Assembly: GCF_000801105.2 (NCBI RefSeq)
Contig: NC_079514.1
Location: 27,366,227 to 27,430,226, forward strand
Length of the DNA: 64,000 bases
DNA from: Raphanus sativus
Lineage: Eukaryota; Streptophyta; Magnoliopsida; Brassicales; Brassicaceae
Direction: 5' to 3'
Positions 1-11,063 of this stretch are shown here, piece by piece. How positions within the stretch are numbered: the stretch's first letter is position 1; every line of letters starts with the position of its first letter. A program made the translations under genes and the position numbers. The notes under the pieces are model-generated. The model saw only the letters and a list, made by a program, of their open reading frames with translations. It searched no databases and was not told where the DNA came from.

Positions 1-710
1 TGAATGCTGGAAGCTGCTGGGTAGAAGGTGAAAAGTTTTGAATTTTCGTGGCTTGAGTTGTCAACCTTTTATACCCATGTGTTGCCCTAATCGGTGAAAT
101 TCCGATTTTGTCCTTTAAGTCGTCCGTGTTATTATCGATCGATATTATACTGGCAATGTCGATCGATGGACGATGTCGTTTTGCTGGATGAAGTAGATAA
201 TCGATCGATGGTGGGCGTTTGATTTCGGTCGATTGTGGTGCAAATCTGTCATTCTCCAAGTAGATTTCCCAAGCTCTCTCTTCCCAATAGTTTTCATCAT
301 ATTCTTCACTATGGTCTCCACTGTGGGAAGAGGTGGCTATGTCTACTGCAAAACTCTCATGAAATCCGCTATCTGCCCAACTCCTTATTGAGTAATCAAC
401 TTCCTTTCGGTTGGGTGGGATGGCGAAATTCGGGTAGCAATGATCTGGTAGATCGAGTTCATCATCCGGTGGGTCTCTGTCGATCGATGATCCATTGTTG
501 TTGTCGATCTCCTCTGACTTGAATGTGTCGATCGATGACGTCAAAGTACTGTCGATCGATCCCGAGTACTCTGTCTCGTACTCAACTTCACAATGACAAA
601 CTGCGATGATACCAGTATCATCTTCCTTTACCACTAATTTGGCTGGTGGTTTGTCAAGCTTGACAGGGTCGTAGTGGATATCTAGATCTATCATAGTCAA
701 GCACATCCTG
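1..710 (-). mobile_element. Athila-like retrotransposon fragment (protease-downstream region)
   Basis: This stretch is the reverse complement of positions 13647-14356 of the Athila-like element further right. It has the same length (710 bp) and only scattered substitutions where I compared the two. It carries the same TCGATCGA motifs and the same acidic linker that follows the protease. The match stops sharply after base 710, inside the protease region, where the AT-hook exon array begins, so this is a truncation or recombination junction and not an LTR end. The left end lies outside the window. No intact reading frame spans it. Confidence 0.85.
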
Positions 711-1189
711 CTATCAGTGGTGAAAGAAGTGAAACCTCCAAAGACAATGAAGTAAGCTTATTAATAAACTTTTATGAGTTGAAAAGTCTTTTCAAGTGTT
801 AGGTAAATCTCTTTTGTAACTTTTCTTATCAAAACAGAAGGATGAAGAAGTAAATGAAGATGCATCCAAAGAGCCCGAGAAAGTTGCTGACAGTGGTGAA
901 GAAAGTGAAACCTCCAAAGACAATGAAGTAAGCTTATTAATAAACTTTTATGAGTTGAAAAGTCTTTTCAAGTGTTAAGTAAATCTCTTTTGTAACTTTT
1001 CTTATCAAAACAGAAGGATGAAGAAGTAAATGAAGATGCATCCAAAGAGCCCGAGCAAGTTGCTGACAGTGGTGAAGAAAGTGAAACCTCCAAAGACGAT
1101 GAAGTAAGCTTATTAATAAACTTTTATGACTTGAAAAATCTTTTCAAGTGTTAAGTAAATCTCTTTTATAACTTTTCTTATCAAAACAG
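711..1189 (+). repeat. 176-bp tandem exon-intron repeat
   Basis: A 90-bp exon plus an 86-bp intron is repeated with a period of 176 bp. Splice donors lie at 752, 928 and 1104, and the three introns are nearly identical. Exon copies differ by a few substitutions. Because the unit is phase 0 at both ends, each duplication adds 30 codons without shifting the frame. Confidence 0.85.
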
Positions 1190-1825
1190 AAGGATGAAGA
1201 AGTAAATGAAGATACATCCAAAGAGCCCGAGCAAGTTATAGAGAAGAAGCAAGGAAAAAGAAAGAAGGTACGAAATATTTAAAATCTGTTTACAAAGGTT
1301 TATAAAATTATCTAAAGACACTAAAAATTCTTTTTTAAAAAAATAGGATCGGATGGAAGAGGTTGAAGAAGTAAATGAAGATACAACCAACATTTGCAAG
1401 GAAGTTAAGAATAAGAAACCAAGAAAAGAGAAAAAGGTAACAACTTTTATAAGATCTATTTACAATGTGGTTCAGAATGAATGTGTTTTGGGTTACTGCT
1501 TTTTGTTAAATAGAGGAACACCGATGAGGAACCTATCGACGATGCTAGCACCTCCAAATCCAAAAAACAAAAGATACAACCTACGGATGTTTCTGCTGAT
1601 GATGTTATAGAAGGTGTATTGGAAGATCTCACCCTCAAGGTGTGAACAATAAGACAGCAACAAAGTAGATTAACTTACCAATACACATAACAAATTAGAA
1701 TTTGATAAACATGTTATTGTTTTTTCTTGGAAATAGGAACAAGAAGAAGAAGAACAAGTTGATGATGAAGCCCAGAAGCCGGTGCAAGTTGAACAGAAGA
1801 AACGAGGAAGACCAGCAGGAAAAAG

Positions 1826-2385
1826 GTAAATAAATCTCTTTATAACGTCTTATAAAATAGCTTTCCAATGAAGTTTTTGTTTATATCTTTTTTCTTTTGT
1901 AATAGGGCAAAACAAATGAGGAGAAAAAACAGCAAGTGGAAGCAGATGATGAAGCCCAGAAGCCGGTGCAAGTTAAACAGAAGAAACGAGGAAGACCAGC
2001 AGGAATAAGGGTAAAATAACTCTCTTTATAACGTCTTATAAAATAGCTTTCCAATGAAGTTTTTGTTTATATCTTTTTTCTTTTGTAATAGGGCAAAACA
2101 AATGAGGAGAAAAAACAGCAAGTGGAAGCAGATGATGAAGCCCAGAAGCCGGTGCAAGTTAAACAGAAGAAACGAGGAAGACCAGCAGGAATAAGGGTAA
2201 AATAACTCTCTTTATAACGTCTTATAAAATAACTTTGCAATGAAGTTTTTGTTTATAGCTTTTTTCTTTTGAAATAGGGCAAAACAAATGAGGAGAAAAA
2301 ACAACAAGTGGAAGCAGATGATGAAGCCGAGAAGCCGGAGAAAGGTGAAAAGAATAATAAACCAGGAAGACCAGCAGGAACAAAG
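1826..2385 (+). repeat. 186-bp tandem exon-intron repeat with AT-hook exons
   Basis: A 105-bp exon plus an ~81-bp intron recurs at 1906, 2092 and 2278 (period 186 bp). Each exon begins GGCAAAACAAATGAGG and ends with the AT-hook codons. The third copy is the most diverged: its exon is three bases longer and its AT-hook core is changed. Confidence 0.85.
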
Positions 2386-2568
2386 GTAAAATAAATCTCT
2401 TTATAACGTCTTATAAAATGTTCTTTTGAGTTTCATTGGCTACTTCCAAAAATCATTATTGATTTCTCTTATTTTTTGTTTATAAAGAGAGCTGTTGCAG
2501 GCACCTCCATCTCGGAAAAACAAAAGACACAAGCTGGGAAAGATTCCATGGTGAATTTGAAGAAATGA

Positions 2569-2961
2569 AGCTCGTTCAGTTTTTAGTGCTATCTTTTGTT
2601 CCCTTTTGAAATAGTGTTATCTTTTTTAATGTCTTTGCTGAAAGAACATCTTCTGGTTTGTACTTCTTAGAAGATCTATATTCACATTGGTTAGCTGAGC
2701 CAATGACATCAAGTATCTTAGAAACATATAAATTCTGCAATAAATTTCAACTCTAAAATTTATAAGGGTCTTATAAAAAATAGTTGATTAACATGACCAC
2801 ACAATTTTTTAGTAACGTAAAACTTTTAGAAACACTTATAAATTCTGTAAAGCATACTATAAAATGATGAAAGTAATAATAAAAGGTTCAGAAGATATGA
2901 GATTCAAATTGTTATAACATCATATAAAATAATCAAATGAAGACAAGTTTTGATAAAAGAC
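2569..2961. other. convergent 3' flanks between AT-hook gene and MULE transposase
   Basis: AT-rich sequence between the TGA at 2566-2568 and the minus-strand transposase tail. It presumably holds both 3' untranslated regions. I see no coding potential and no clear terminal inverted repeat. Confidence 0.5.
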
Positions 2962-5900
2962 TCTTGTTATCCAATTGGCTCAACACATGTACTCTTGTTG
3001 TGTCCTTGCTGCCCACATCTGTGCATTTGTAACCTTTGGGTGTTGATTGGGATTTGGAACGGTATTTTCCATTACTCCCACGAACTTGGAATTCTTTTTT
3101 TCTTCCTTCTGCCACTAGGAAAGCGAGTAGATGGAGGGCGACAAACAAATTTTGCTACATCTGAGGGAATATCCCAATATGCTTTATCACCAACACGATA
3201 TATAATTTCTGAATATGCTTGCTTATACCTAATTAGCTCAAAGATACAACCAAGAAGGAAAAAATGTAAAACAAGTGTTAAAGAATAGTGTTTATAAAAC
3301 ACTATAAATCCGGTAACCTTTATAAACATTTATAAACATGACTGAGAGAACGCACCTTTCATTGGAGAAAAAATCATCGACATAATCATTTTCATGTTTA
3401 TTTCCAGCTTTTGCAGCGGTAATAGCATGAGCACAAGGAAACTTCTCGACATCAAACACCAAGCATGAACAATGCATGTTTTGAAAATTCACCACTTGAT
3501 CTCTTGTATCTCCCTTAACCTCATACTCTAAATCATTGATTTTGGAAACCTCAAGCCAGCGAGACTTAAGATTATATAACTCCTTCATCTTTTCCCCTAC
3601 TTTGAATGTGGAGAGGTGGATATGACGAGTTCCTTCCTCACGACGTTCAGTGAACCACCTCGTCATGATCATCCTAATAGTGTCAAAAAGACAAACTATT
3701 GGATACTCACGACTCTCTTTCAGCAAAGAGTTAATTGATTCCGCCAAGTTTGATGTCATCATGTTGTAGCGATTGGCAAGAGAATAAGCTCGCGACCACT
3801 TTTTGAAGTCCGCTTTACGAAGATACTCAGCTACTTCAGGGTCTGACGCCTCAATTTCATCAAACAAATAATGGAAATCTCCCTTGGTGTAAGCATACGC
3901 AGCCTCAACAATCAATGGGATAAGTGTTGTACTCTTAAACTTGTCCAGGACATTCTTTTCAAAATGGAAGATGCAAATACCATGGTGAGCAAGAGGATAA
4001 TGTTGTAAGAGAGCTTTTTCAATAGAGGCTGCACGATCAGAGATAAAAACCAGATCCTCCTCGTCAGGAATGATGGTTTTCATACACGTCATAAACCAAC
4101 TCCATGAGGCCTCATTCTCAGAATCAACTATAGCAAAAGCTATAGGATACAAGTGAAAATTACCATCTTGTGTTGTCGCAGCAAGTAGAGTTCCTTTATA
4201 CTTTGATTTCAGATGTGCACCATCAATAGAAAGTACCTTCCTCATCAGCTTAAACCCTCTGATAGTTGGACCAAACGACAAAAATGCATATTTGAATTTC
4301 CCCACAGAATCAACTTCAATAAAAGTCACTGAACCTGGATTCTTCTCTTTAAACATGTGAAACCAGCTGGGCAAAGCTTCAAAACTGTCATCAGGAGTAC
4401 CCCTAGCCAGATCTTGGGCATGCTCTTGACACCTTCAAGCCTTTGAATATGAAATCACAACACCATGATCATCTCTAGCTTTGTCTATGATCTGTTTAGG
4501 CTTCAACCCAATCTTTCCTCCTTTATAACCATTGCTGATCATACTTCCCAACATTTTTGCAGTAGCTTGCCGATGGTTAACACGTCTCAGAGAAGTGTCA
4601 CATGTATGCTTAGAAACATAATGGCGCACAACAAAACTCTCAGATTCTTTAACTGATTTCGCACGAAAATCCCAACTGCATTTTTCATTCACACACTTAA
4701 GAATATAACGTTGTTTGTCTGAATACTGTGTGGAGAACTCAAAGCCTTGACTAGCAGCATGCAGCTTCAAATTTGTACTCATTTCCTTTTTATCCTTGAA
4801 AAACTTCCCGCAGAACAAATCATTATCATCATCGCGTTGATTTGCAAAACAAATTGGTGACAAGATTTCCGAATGAGAATGTGAATCCTCTCTCATGCTT
4901 TCTCTACCACGTCTACTAGAAAAAGATGACAATTTTGACTTTTCAGATCCATATACATCAGGTCCCATTGAGTGCAATCCTCTATAAAACAAAAACAATT
5001 AGAAAAACAGTTAGAAAATATAATTTATAACCCATTATAAGATACTGATATATTCACATCAACATAAATTTATATGTACCTTATTGCCAATAACACCACT
5101 AGAAGGAGAAATAGGAGTATCTCTTATAAGAGTATGTTCTATACCAGAGACTTCGTCAACTCTATGAATGTTGTTGCATTCACTGTCGGGGTGTGTGTGT
5201 TTTCCTCTTTGCAAAAGTAAGCATGGATCTATTAAGTTTTATAAAGTATTATAAAATAATTTTTTTATTTAAAACAACATTACAACCAAAAATAGCTGGA
5301 AATACAAAATTAGCTCACTAGTAACAATACCTCTTTGTAGTACTCCATTAAATCCTAATGTCTAAAACAATATATAAGGCATTATGATTACGAACGTTAA
5401 GGTAAGACTTTTGAAAAGTACCTCAAATGCGTTACTACTTCCAGCAATAGGTGAATCATGAGTACTGGAAATTTCATCCCGTGTCTGCATCATGTTTGAT
5501 ATAATCAATGGCGATATTTGTGCTTTTCTCTGAAACATAAAAAGAAACAAAACATAAATGTAATAGTGAATCTCTATATTCATGAGTACTATAAACTACC
5601 TTGAAGAATAACTGATAACGCTTATAAACAGAAAACGCTAGCAAAAGAATTTCATGTGGTTACCTTAATAGTTACACATAGATGAATGTCTGCATTCTCT
5701 TGAAGTTTGTTCATATATGACGTTACTTGACGATCATTTTCTAATAAAAACTGGAAGAAGCTCTTTTGTACCAAAGTTTAATTTGGAAGGTGAGAGATAG
5801 CTAAGATTTACACTGTTTTTGTTGTCATCGATCCCAAAATCTTCTAAAACAACCCCAATCAAATCATTGTAGCTGATATCTTCATGAATCATACTAAAAG

Positions 5901-5988
5901 AACATCCTCTATCAACATCGATTGTGAAATCCCAATGAATTCCATTTATTAGCTTCCATTCTCCACATACAGAACACACTTCAATCAT
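2962..5988 (-). pseudogene. MULE transposase (MuDR-type), multi-exon, inactivated
   Basis: Reading leftwards: a likely start at 5988 opens an N-terminal PB1-like domain common in plant MULE proteins (5988-5664). Short linker exons follow at about 5529-5422, 5361-5332 and 5206-5081. The main exon, about 4984-3356, holds the MuDR N-terminal cysteine domain (KCVNEKCSWDF) and then the DDE-type MULE core (SIDGAHLKSKYKG, FISDRAASIEKAL, CIFHFEKN). It ends with a SWIM zinc finger (CSCLVFDVEKFPCAHA). A last exon near 3245-2962 carries a CCHC-like knuckle. Defects: an in-frame TGA replaces a tryptophan codon at 4435-4437, there is a one-base shift near 5748, and another lies in the knuckle. The protein would have been the cut-and-paste enzyme, acting in the nucleus. 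Family assignment is secure; exon borders are approximate. Confidence 0.85.
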
Positions 5989-6867
5989 TATAACCTGATT
6001 ATAAGAAAAATAGGGATCAACATCAAAAGGATTGCAGTCAAACTCACTTAGATGTACAACTAACCTCTTCAAGTATAAGAGACGTCTAAATGAGATGATA
6101 GAAAAGATGGTGTTAAGAAGCCAACTATGCAACTTTTTGAAGCTTTATAAATCTGTAATTCTTTGATAGCACAAACCACTTCTTGTTCAGAGTCCTTCTT
6201 GCTTCTTCAAACAGCTCACCAACCTCTTTGATCTTCAAAATCTGAACGCAAACCAGCAACATATAATTTTCATCTACCTACTTCAAAATACATCAATTCG
6301 ATTTAGGGCATTAAATAGATTCAATTAAAGTCGGAATTCAAAAACACTTACAAATCTATCTCTGATTTTGTCGATTAGCCTGTAAGTGTTCACCGGAGCA
6401 AATCGTCGATCTCGTCGGATTTTGTCGGAGTAATTAGATTTATGCAAGAGAGTCGTTGATTTCGCCGGAGAGTAGCAGGAGCATCATCGATCTTGTAATT
6501 GTTCACCGGAGCATCGTCGATATCGTCGCCGGAACGTCTTTGATATCGTCGGAATTGGTCACCGGAGAGAAGTCGACAAACACGGGAGTGGAGGGTTTTG
6601 ATTTCGACGATGTGATTTAGAGAGGGGAAGAGAAGATAATATGTTGTGTATGTAAGGGTATAGTAGTCTTTCTACTCTTAAAAATTTAATGGTAAAGTTG
6701 GTTAGTGTATTTTTGAAAAGTGTTATCATAAAAGTGGTATAATTGGCAATTTCCCTTTATAAATTCAAACTCTATGTTTTTGATTTGCTAATATTCTAGC
6801 TTAAAATCTATTTAACAGATCTATAACTATTTTCAAGTTTTGAAGATACTTTTGCAAGTTTTATAGA
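5989..6867. other. MULE 5' terminal region and junction with gypsy element
   Basis: From 5989 to 6755 lies the transposase leader and MULE terminus. From 6756 to 6867 is AT-rich sequence with two imperfect copies of TTTTCAAGTTTTGAAGATA-like sequence. Homology to the gypsy antisense gene begins at about 6868. The 3' LTR expected for that gypsy element is absent here, so it was lost at this junction. Confidence 0.5.
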
Positions 6868-6919
6868 TACTGCGCCTGAGCCTTCTTGTGTCGCTGGCTT
6901 CCTTTCATTCCGCGAGAGG

Positions 6920-7991
6920 ATGGCTCGTCGTAAGGCTGAGAAGGAAATCATCCATGCCGCCGAAGAGAAAACATCCTCTCCTGCTGCAACGGACGCCCCA
7001 GCTTCCGGTTCCGAGGTCTCACTCCTTCCTGAGGTCGGATAGCGTTCTGAGATGCAATCTCTCGAAGTTCCGCCCCAGGCTTCGGGTTCGTTGTCCGTTC
7101 CGGTCATCGTTGAAGACAAGGAAGAAGCTGTTGAGCCCATTCCTCCAGCCAAGAGGGAGATCGTTCAGAAGAGGAAGTGTGTGGCACCTGCCGAGGGAGG
7201 TCCTTCGCTGCCGGAGGGATTGCGCATTGCACCTGTTCTCCGTGGGAAGGTATGTTGTTCAGATTTTAACTTATCCTTCCGTTTTGATTCTATGCTTATT
7301 AACAAGAATTTTCCCTCCGTAGTTCATATCTCTGATTGACGGGATGATCGAAGATTGCAGTACCGAGGCCGCTCGTCTTGCCAGGGAGCTCGGAGAAGCG
7401 CAGGGCCAAATATCCGAAATCCAGGGCACGATGACGGCGCTGACGGATTCCTGCACTGCTAAGGTGTCTAGGCTTGAGGGGCAGGTCGGCGAGCTCGAGA
7501 GAGATCTTGGGAAAACTGCGAGTGCTTTGATCAAGGAGAAGAAAACCAGGAAGGCAAAGGCTTCGGAGGTTCGTCGGCTTCAGCGCCAGATCGAGACTAG
7601 GGAGGACTTGATGCGTCGTAGCGCCGAGGATGCCATGAGTGCTTTGCGCGCCGGGTTCCAGTCCCGTTTGGCGGGTTTTTCCGAAATCCTGGGCTCCTTA
7701 GAGCTTGCTTACCGCAGGGATCTGATCTCGGCGAGCATTGATGGTGGGATGGCGATAGTTCGTGCGCTTAGAGATGATCCTTCTGCGTCTCTTCAGTCCG
7801 AGGAGGATAGCCTATCGACCCGTAGGTCCGAGTTGGGATCCGTGGACAGGAACTTCGAGCTTCTGCTGTCCGATCTGCGATCCGAGTGCGTTCTAGAGCA
7901 AACTGCGGAGGACACCGAGAAACCCGGTTCGGCGACTGGAGAGGATGGCGATGACGCGGCTCCGAGCGAGGCAGGTGAAGGGGAGGTCTAG
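6920..7991 (+). pseudogene. Antisense coiled-coil gene (aORF) of the outer gypsy element, spliced
   Basis: Exon 1 (6920-7249) and exon 2 (7323-7991) are joined by a 73-bp GT-AG intron that keeps the frame. The protein starts MARRKAEKEIIHAAEE, has a Pro/Ala/Glu-rich linker, then a long heptad-rich coiled coil (ARELGEAQGQISEIQG, VGELERDLGKTASAL, EVRRLQRQIETRE) and an acidic tail. One in-frame TAG (7040-7042) interrupts exon 1; translation could restart at 7052. It runs opposite to the polyprotein, between the integrase and the missing 3' LTR. Antisense ORFs in this position are known in Tat-lineage elements such as Grande and Retand; their function is unsettled. The same gene, shortened, appears in element A. 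Confidence 0.7.
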
Positions 7992-9114
7992 GTTTAAGTT
8001 TGTGGTCTTTGGTTCAAATGTTTTATGAGTTTGTGTTTGTTCCGGCCTTTTAAGGCCGTTTTTTTATTTTCGGGACTGGCCACTTGTGGCTTTGAATCCC
8101 TACCGCGTTGCGGTTTTTAATTAATGAAAATTTGGATTTGCGTATTTATGAGAACTTACGTATATCGAAGTTTGAGAGATAGGGTATGAGTTGTCGTCTC
8201 ATTCCTGCCCTCAGATGATCACCGCATATGTCCTGTGTACAAAGCGAGATCTCCCCTAGTTTATGAATTTATGTGAAGGTTCGTAAAACGGACAGACTTT
8301 AGTGAAGATACAAATTTTGGGATCTCGTATCGGGTGTCGATACTATGCCTATGAGATGTTAAGTACCAGCAAGGCTGGGTTTAGGCCAGACCTAGGTTTA
8401 CTTTCGGACTGAGGCTTTGCGATGACAAATCGGCTTTCATTTTGCCTGTTTTGCGATTTTAACCTGACTCGTACCGTTTTAAAATCCGCGAAGTGTTATC
8501 GGCTTATTATGATTTGTCTGGATACGAGTCGGAGCTACTTCCTTTACGAAGCGCTCAGACGAAATTTCAATTTTCTTTTATAGCGCGCTATGGTATCCTG
8601 GTCGGATGTAAGAGAGCCTACCCTTAGGTGGCTTGTCTGTTTAGGACGTTAGAGTTCGTTTGTTGTGATCAGCAACAAAGACATGATGCAGTTATGTAGG
8701 CGTTTTTAAAATTTTTACGAAGAAAAATTTATTCAGGCACGAAGCGACGTCTCGCAGTGAGATGAATGGATTTTTCTTATGCCATAAAAGAGTTACGGGC
8801 TTTTGAATAGTGTAGTTTTGATCGCGAATTGTTTTTAAGTGATAATTTCTAGATGTGATAATCGTTTTTGGTGGATGCTGGATCCGTTGTTTGTTTGTGA
8901 AGAGTTTCGAAAATTCAGAGTCTTTTTTTGTAAAGAGTTTCGAAAATTCGGATTTTCCGTAAAGTTTGGAAAATTGTGGGAGTATACGAATATACGCACC
9001 CCGCTCCCCCCCCCCTTTTTAATCGGGGGGATGGCTGAACCCGCCGGTTAGCGAGTTGCCTACGTACCCCTTTTCGGGGATCAAGCCATCTCGTAGTTCT
9101 TTAATTGCGATGTT
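7992..9114. other. Non-coding spacer between integrase and antisense gene
   Basis: No credible gene. Parts are shared, in opposite orientation, with 27850-28570 of element A; for example CACGAAGCGACGTCTCGCAG at 8738 and the TTATGCCATAAA stretch near 8777. It contains a C-run near 9007 and the TACGTACCCC block at 9061 that also occurs in element A's LTR. Confidence 0.7.
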
Positions 9115-9588
9115 TTAGTGATAATATTTTTTGAGATGCATGATGTTCCAAGTTCTCGGGATTTTCACACCATGCATGTTTTCAATTTCGTAGGAACCGG
9201 GCCGGACGACTTTTATAATCTTGTATGGTCCCTCCCAGTTGGCTCCTAACTTCCATGCGTTCCGCTCAGCAGTGTTCAGGAAGACTTTGCGCAAAACTAA
9301 GTCTCCTACGTGAAATCGGCGATTTTGGACGTTGGAGTTATAGTATTTTGCGGCTGCATGTTGATAGTTCTGGATTCGGGTCAGGGCCCGGTCTCGTTGC
9401 TCATTGACGAGTTCGAGATTATCCAATAGCATGGCATTGTTTATTTCTTCCCGTTCCGGGAGAAGTCGTCTGCGTATCCCAGGAAATTTGACTTCCGCGG
9501 GAATCATGCATTCGGTGCCGTATACGAGGGCGAAGGGTGTTTCTCCCGTTCCTCGTCTCGGAGTTGTGCGGTGTGACCAGAGGACTCC
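9115..9588 (-). pseudogene. Integrase C-terminal part of the outer gypsy element
   Basis: The minus strand encodes the end of the integrase core (LWSHRTTPRRGTGETPF, then LVYGTECMIPAEV) and a C-terminal domain with GDLVLRKVF and NWEGPYKI, stopping at 9115. The first codons are cut by the Athila-like insertion at 9584-9588. The rest of the integrase lies at 43726-45086, where the sequence ends in RWAEELEG and resumes here without loss of frame. Confidence 0.9.
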
Positions 9589-10947
9589 TGATATACCATG
9601 GATTTTACCCGTTTTTAACCATAGTATACTAGTATTTTATTATATATTTAATCTGTTTTCTAGCCTGTTAGGTATGTTTTCAGGTTCAAGAGCATTTCGT
9701 GACAAAGTGATGTTTTTGGAGCATTTTGGAGTACAAGAGATGATACACCCGAGTTGACCATTCAAGACTAAGTCGGAAGTCAACATTGCGATTACAATCG
9801 ATCGATACTCATCCTGAGTTGTCGATCGATGCAGCTGAGAAGATCCGCGTACTAGAAGATTATAATCGATCGATACACATTCAGTGTTGTCGATCGATAT
9901 CGAGGACGAAATGGTTTAGCCGACTACTTCACCAAGACTTCATCAAATTACGAGATTGCCCCTGACGAGTTTTTAACCTAATGGAAATGCTTAAATACTC
10001 CTGCAAAGTCTTTTTGACGGCAAGTTTTGAAACCCTTTGAAGCTTGAAGCTTTTCACAACCAAAACAGAGAGTGTGAGAGAGAGACTAGAGTTTTATTTG
10101 TTTGAGAGAGATTGGAGAGATTTCTCATCTCTTTTTGTATTTCTACTTTATTCTATCTATGCAATTCTTTCATCTATATATTGTTATGAATTGTTTAGCT
10201 ATGTCTGAGTAGTCTACTTGTTAGATCTAGGGTTTAAATAGGTTTGTGGGATTAGCCCCAAGCTATAATTGCTAAGTTGTGATACTCATCAAATGGATTG
10301 TACCCTATGCTTGTTTTAGAGTAACTAACTAGAACATAGATCACTAGGATCTTAGATTATCTTGAATTATCCATTTGAGCGATGCCTGTTTCCCGTTGAG
10401 AAGAACGACAGTTCCTCCTTGAGACCTCGCGGTCATATTCAGTTCGCGCCTAGGCAGATCTAGAAGCCGTCGATCGATACCCTACTGGTAAATCGATCGG
10501 CGCCGCGAAAGGTGTATCGCTCGATATCTCAAAAAGATATCGACCGACTCTTTTTCTGTGTCATCATGCGAAAGGTGTGGCCAGAGATCTAGATATTTTA
10601 ACCAGTGATTCGTTCACATATGTTAAGCGGCTGAGATCTATAGTATCATGCAAGCAACTTATTAAAGCATTTATAGAGATTATAATCTCCATCCCTGAAT
10701 AGAAACCCTATGTCTAGCACTCTTTATCCCATTTAAACAACCCTTCATATTGTTAGTTGGAGCAACTGCCTTGCTCATTTTAGGATTTGTTATTTTTATT
10801 TCTATCATATAAACCAACCTTGCCTAGGATTGATTAGTAGATTTTATTTAATTGGTTCCCTAGCTCCTCGTGATTCGATCCCTAAGTACTACAGCTGTAC
10901 CTCTTATTTGAGAGAGTAAGCTCTACTGGGTAATTTGAGCACTATCA
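9589..10947 (+). repeat. 5' LTR of Athila-like element
   Basis: Starts TGATATACC and ends CTATCA, directly before the primer site. It contains three clusters of TCGATCGA palindromes (9798/9822, 9866/9890, 10470-10547). The partner LTR at 42645 starts and ends the same way. Confidence 0.92.
10470..10547. repeat. Four phased TCGATCGA-type palindromes in the LTR
   Basis: TCGATCGA at 10470, TCGATCGG at 10493, TCGCTCGA at 10517 and TCGACCGA at 10540 give spacings of 23, 24 and 23 bp. The same four motifs and spacings occur in the 3' LTR at 43248, 43271, 43295 and 43318. Confidence 0.85.
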
Positions 10948-10951
10948 AATT

Positions 10952-10969
10952 TGGCGCCGTTGCCGGGGA
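10952..10969 (+). other. Primer binding site, tRNA-Asp
   Basis: TGGCGCCGTTGCCGGGGA is complementary to the 3' end of plant tRNA-Asp (GTC) and sits four bases after the LTR. This is the usual primer for minus-strand DNA synthesis in Athila-type elements. Confidence 0.85.
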
Positions 10970-11063
10970 GCTTTGATCGCCATTAGATTTAATCTTATTA
11001 ATCTTAGGTTTTTCTTTTACCCCCTTTCTTATTTAATTTTTTCTTTCTTGTCTTTTCAGGTAC

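Larger units (their letters stand above)
711..2568 (+). pseudogene. 5'-truncated multi-exon gene with acidic repeats and AT-hooks
   Basis: Eleven exons with GT-AG borders can be read: 711-751 (partial), 838-927, 1014-1103, 1190-1267, 1347-1436, 1514-1639, 1737-1825, 1906-2010, 2092-2196, 2278-2385 and 2488-2568 (TGA stop). Except for the partial first exon and the seventh, all have lengths divisible by three and are phase 0. The early exons encode acidic, lysine-rich peptides containing EEVNEDASKEPE. Later ones end in AT-hook cores (KKRGRPAG three times, then a PGRPAG variant), which in known proteins bind the minor groove of AT-rich DNA. The seventh exon is 89 bp, one base short of its phase, so the gene is probably frame-broken. 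The 5' part, including any catalytic domain, is missing. It converges on the MULE transposase and may be a MULE-borne cargo gene; that is inference. Confidence 0.7.
711..6755 (-). mobile_element. Mutator-like element 1 (left end uncertain)
   Basis: The element includes the transposase gene, a 5' leader rich in TCGTCGGA/GTCGCCGG (6350-6600) and an end near 6755. Read inwards, that end begins GGGAAATTGCC, the style of plant MULEs without long inverted repeats. The opposite end was not found: the AT-hook gene may belong to the element, and its left side is cut by the Athila fragment at 710/711. No 9-bp target duplication could be recognised. Confidence 0.6.

Noticed and set aside
235..522. Plus-strand 95-codon frame in the left Athila fragment
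   Set aside because: It is antisense to the retroelement protein and has no supporting features.
711..2568. Calling the AT-hook gene a Ulp1-like protease
   Set aside because: MULEs in Brassicaceae can carry such genes, but no catalytic His-Asp-Cys region lies in the window.
9780..9900. TCGATCGA motifs as chance or restriction-site artefact
   Set aside because: Number, clustering and constant 24-bp spacing in coding and non-coding parts are too regular; kept as a finding instead.
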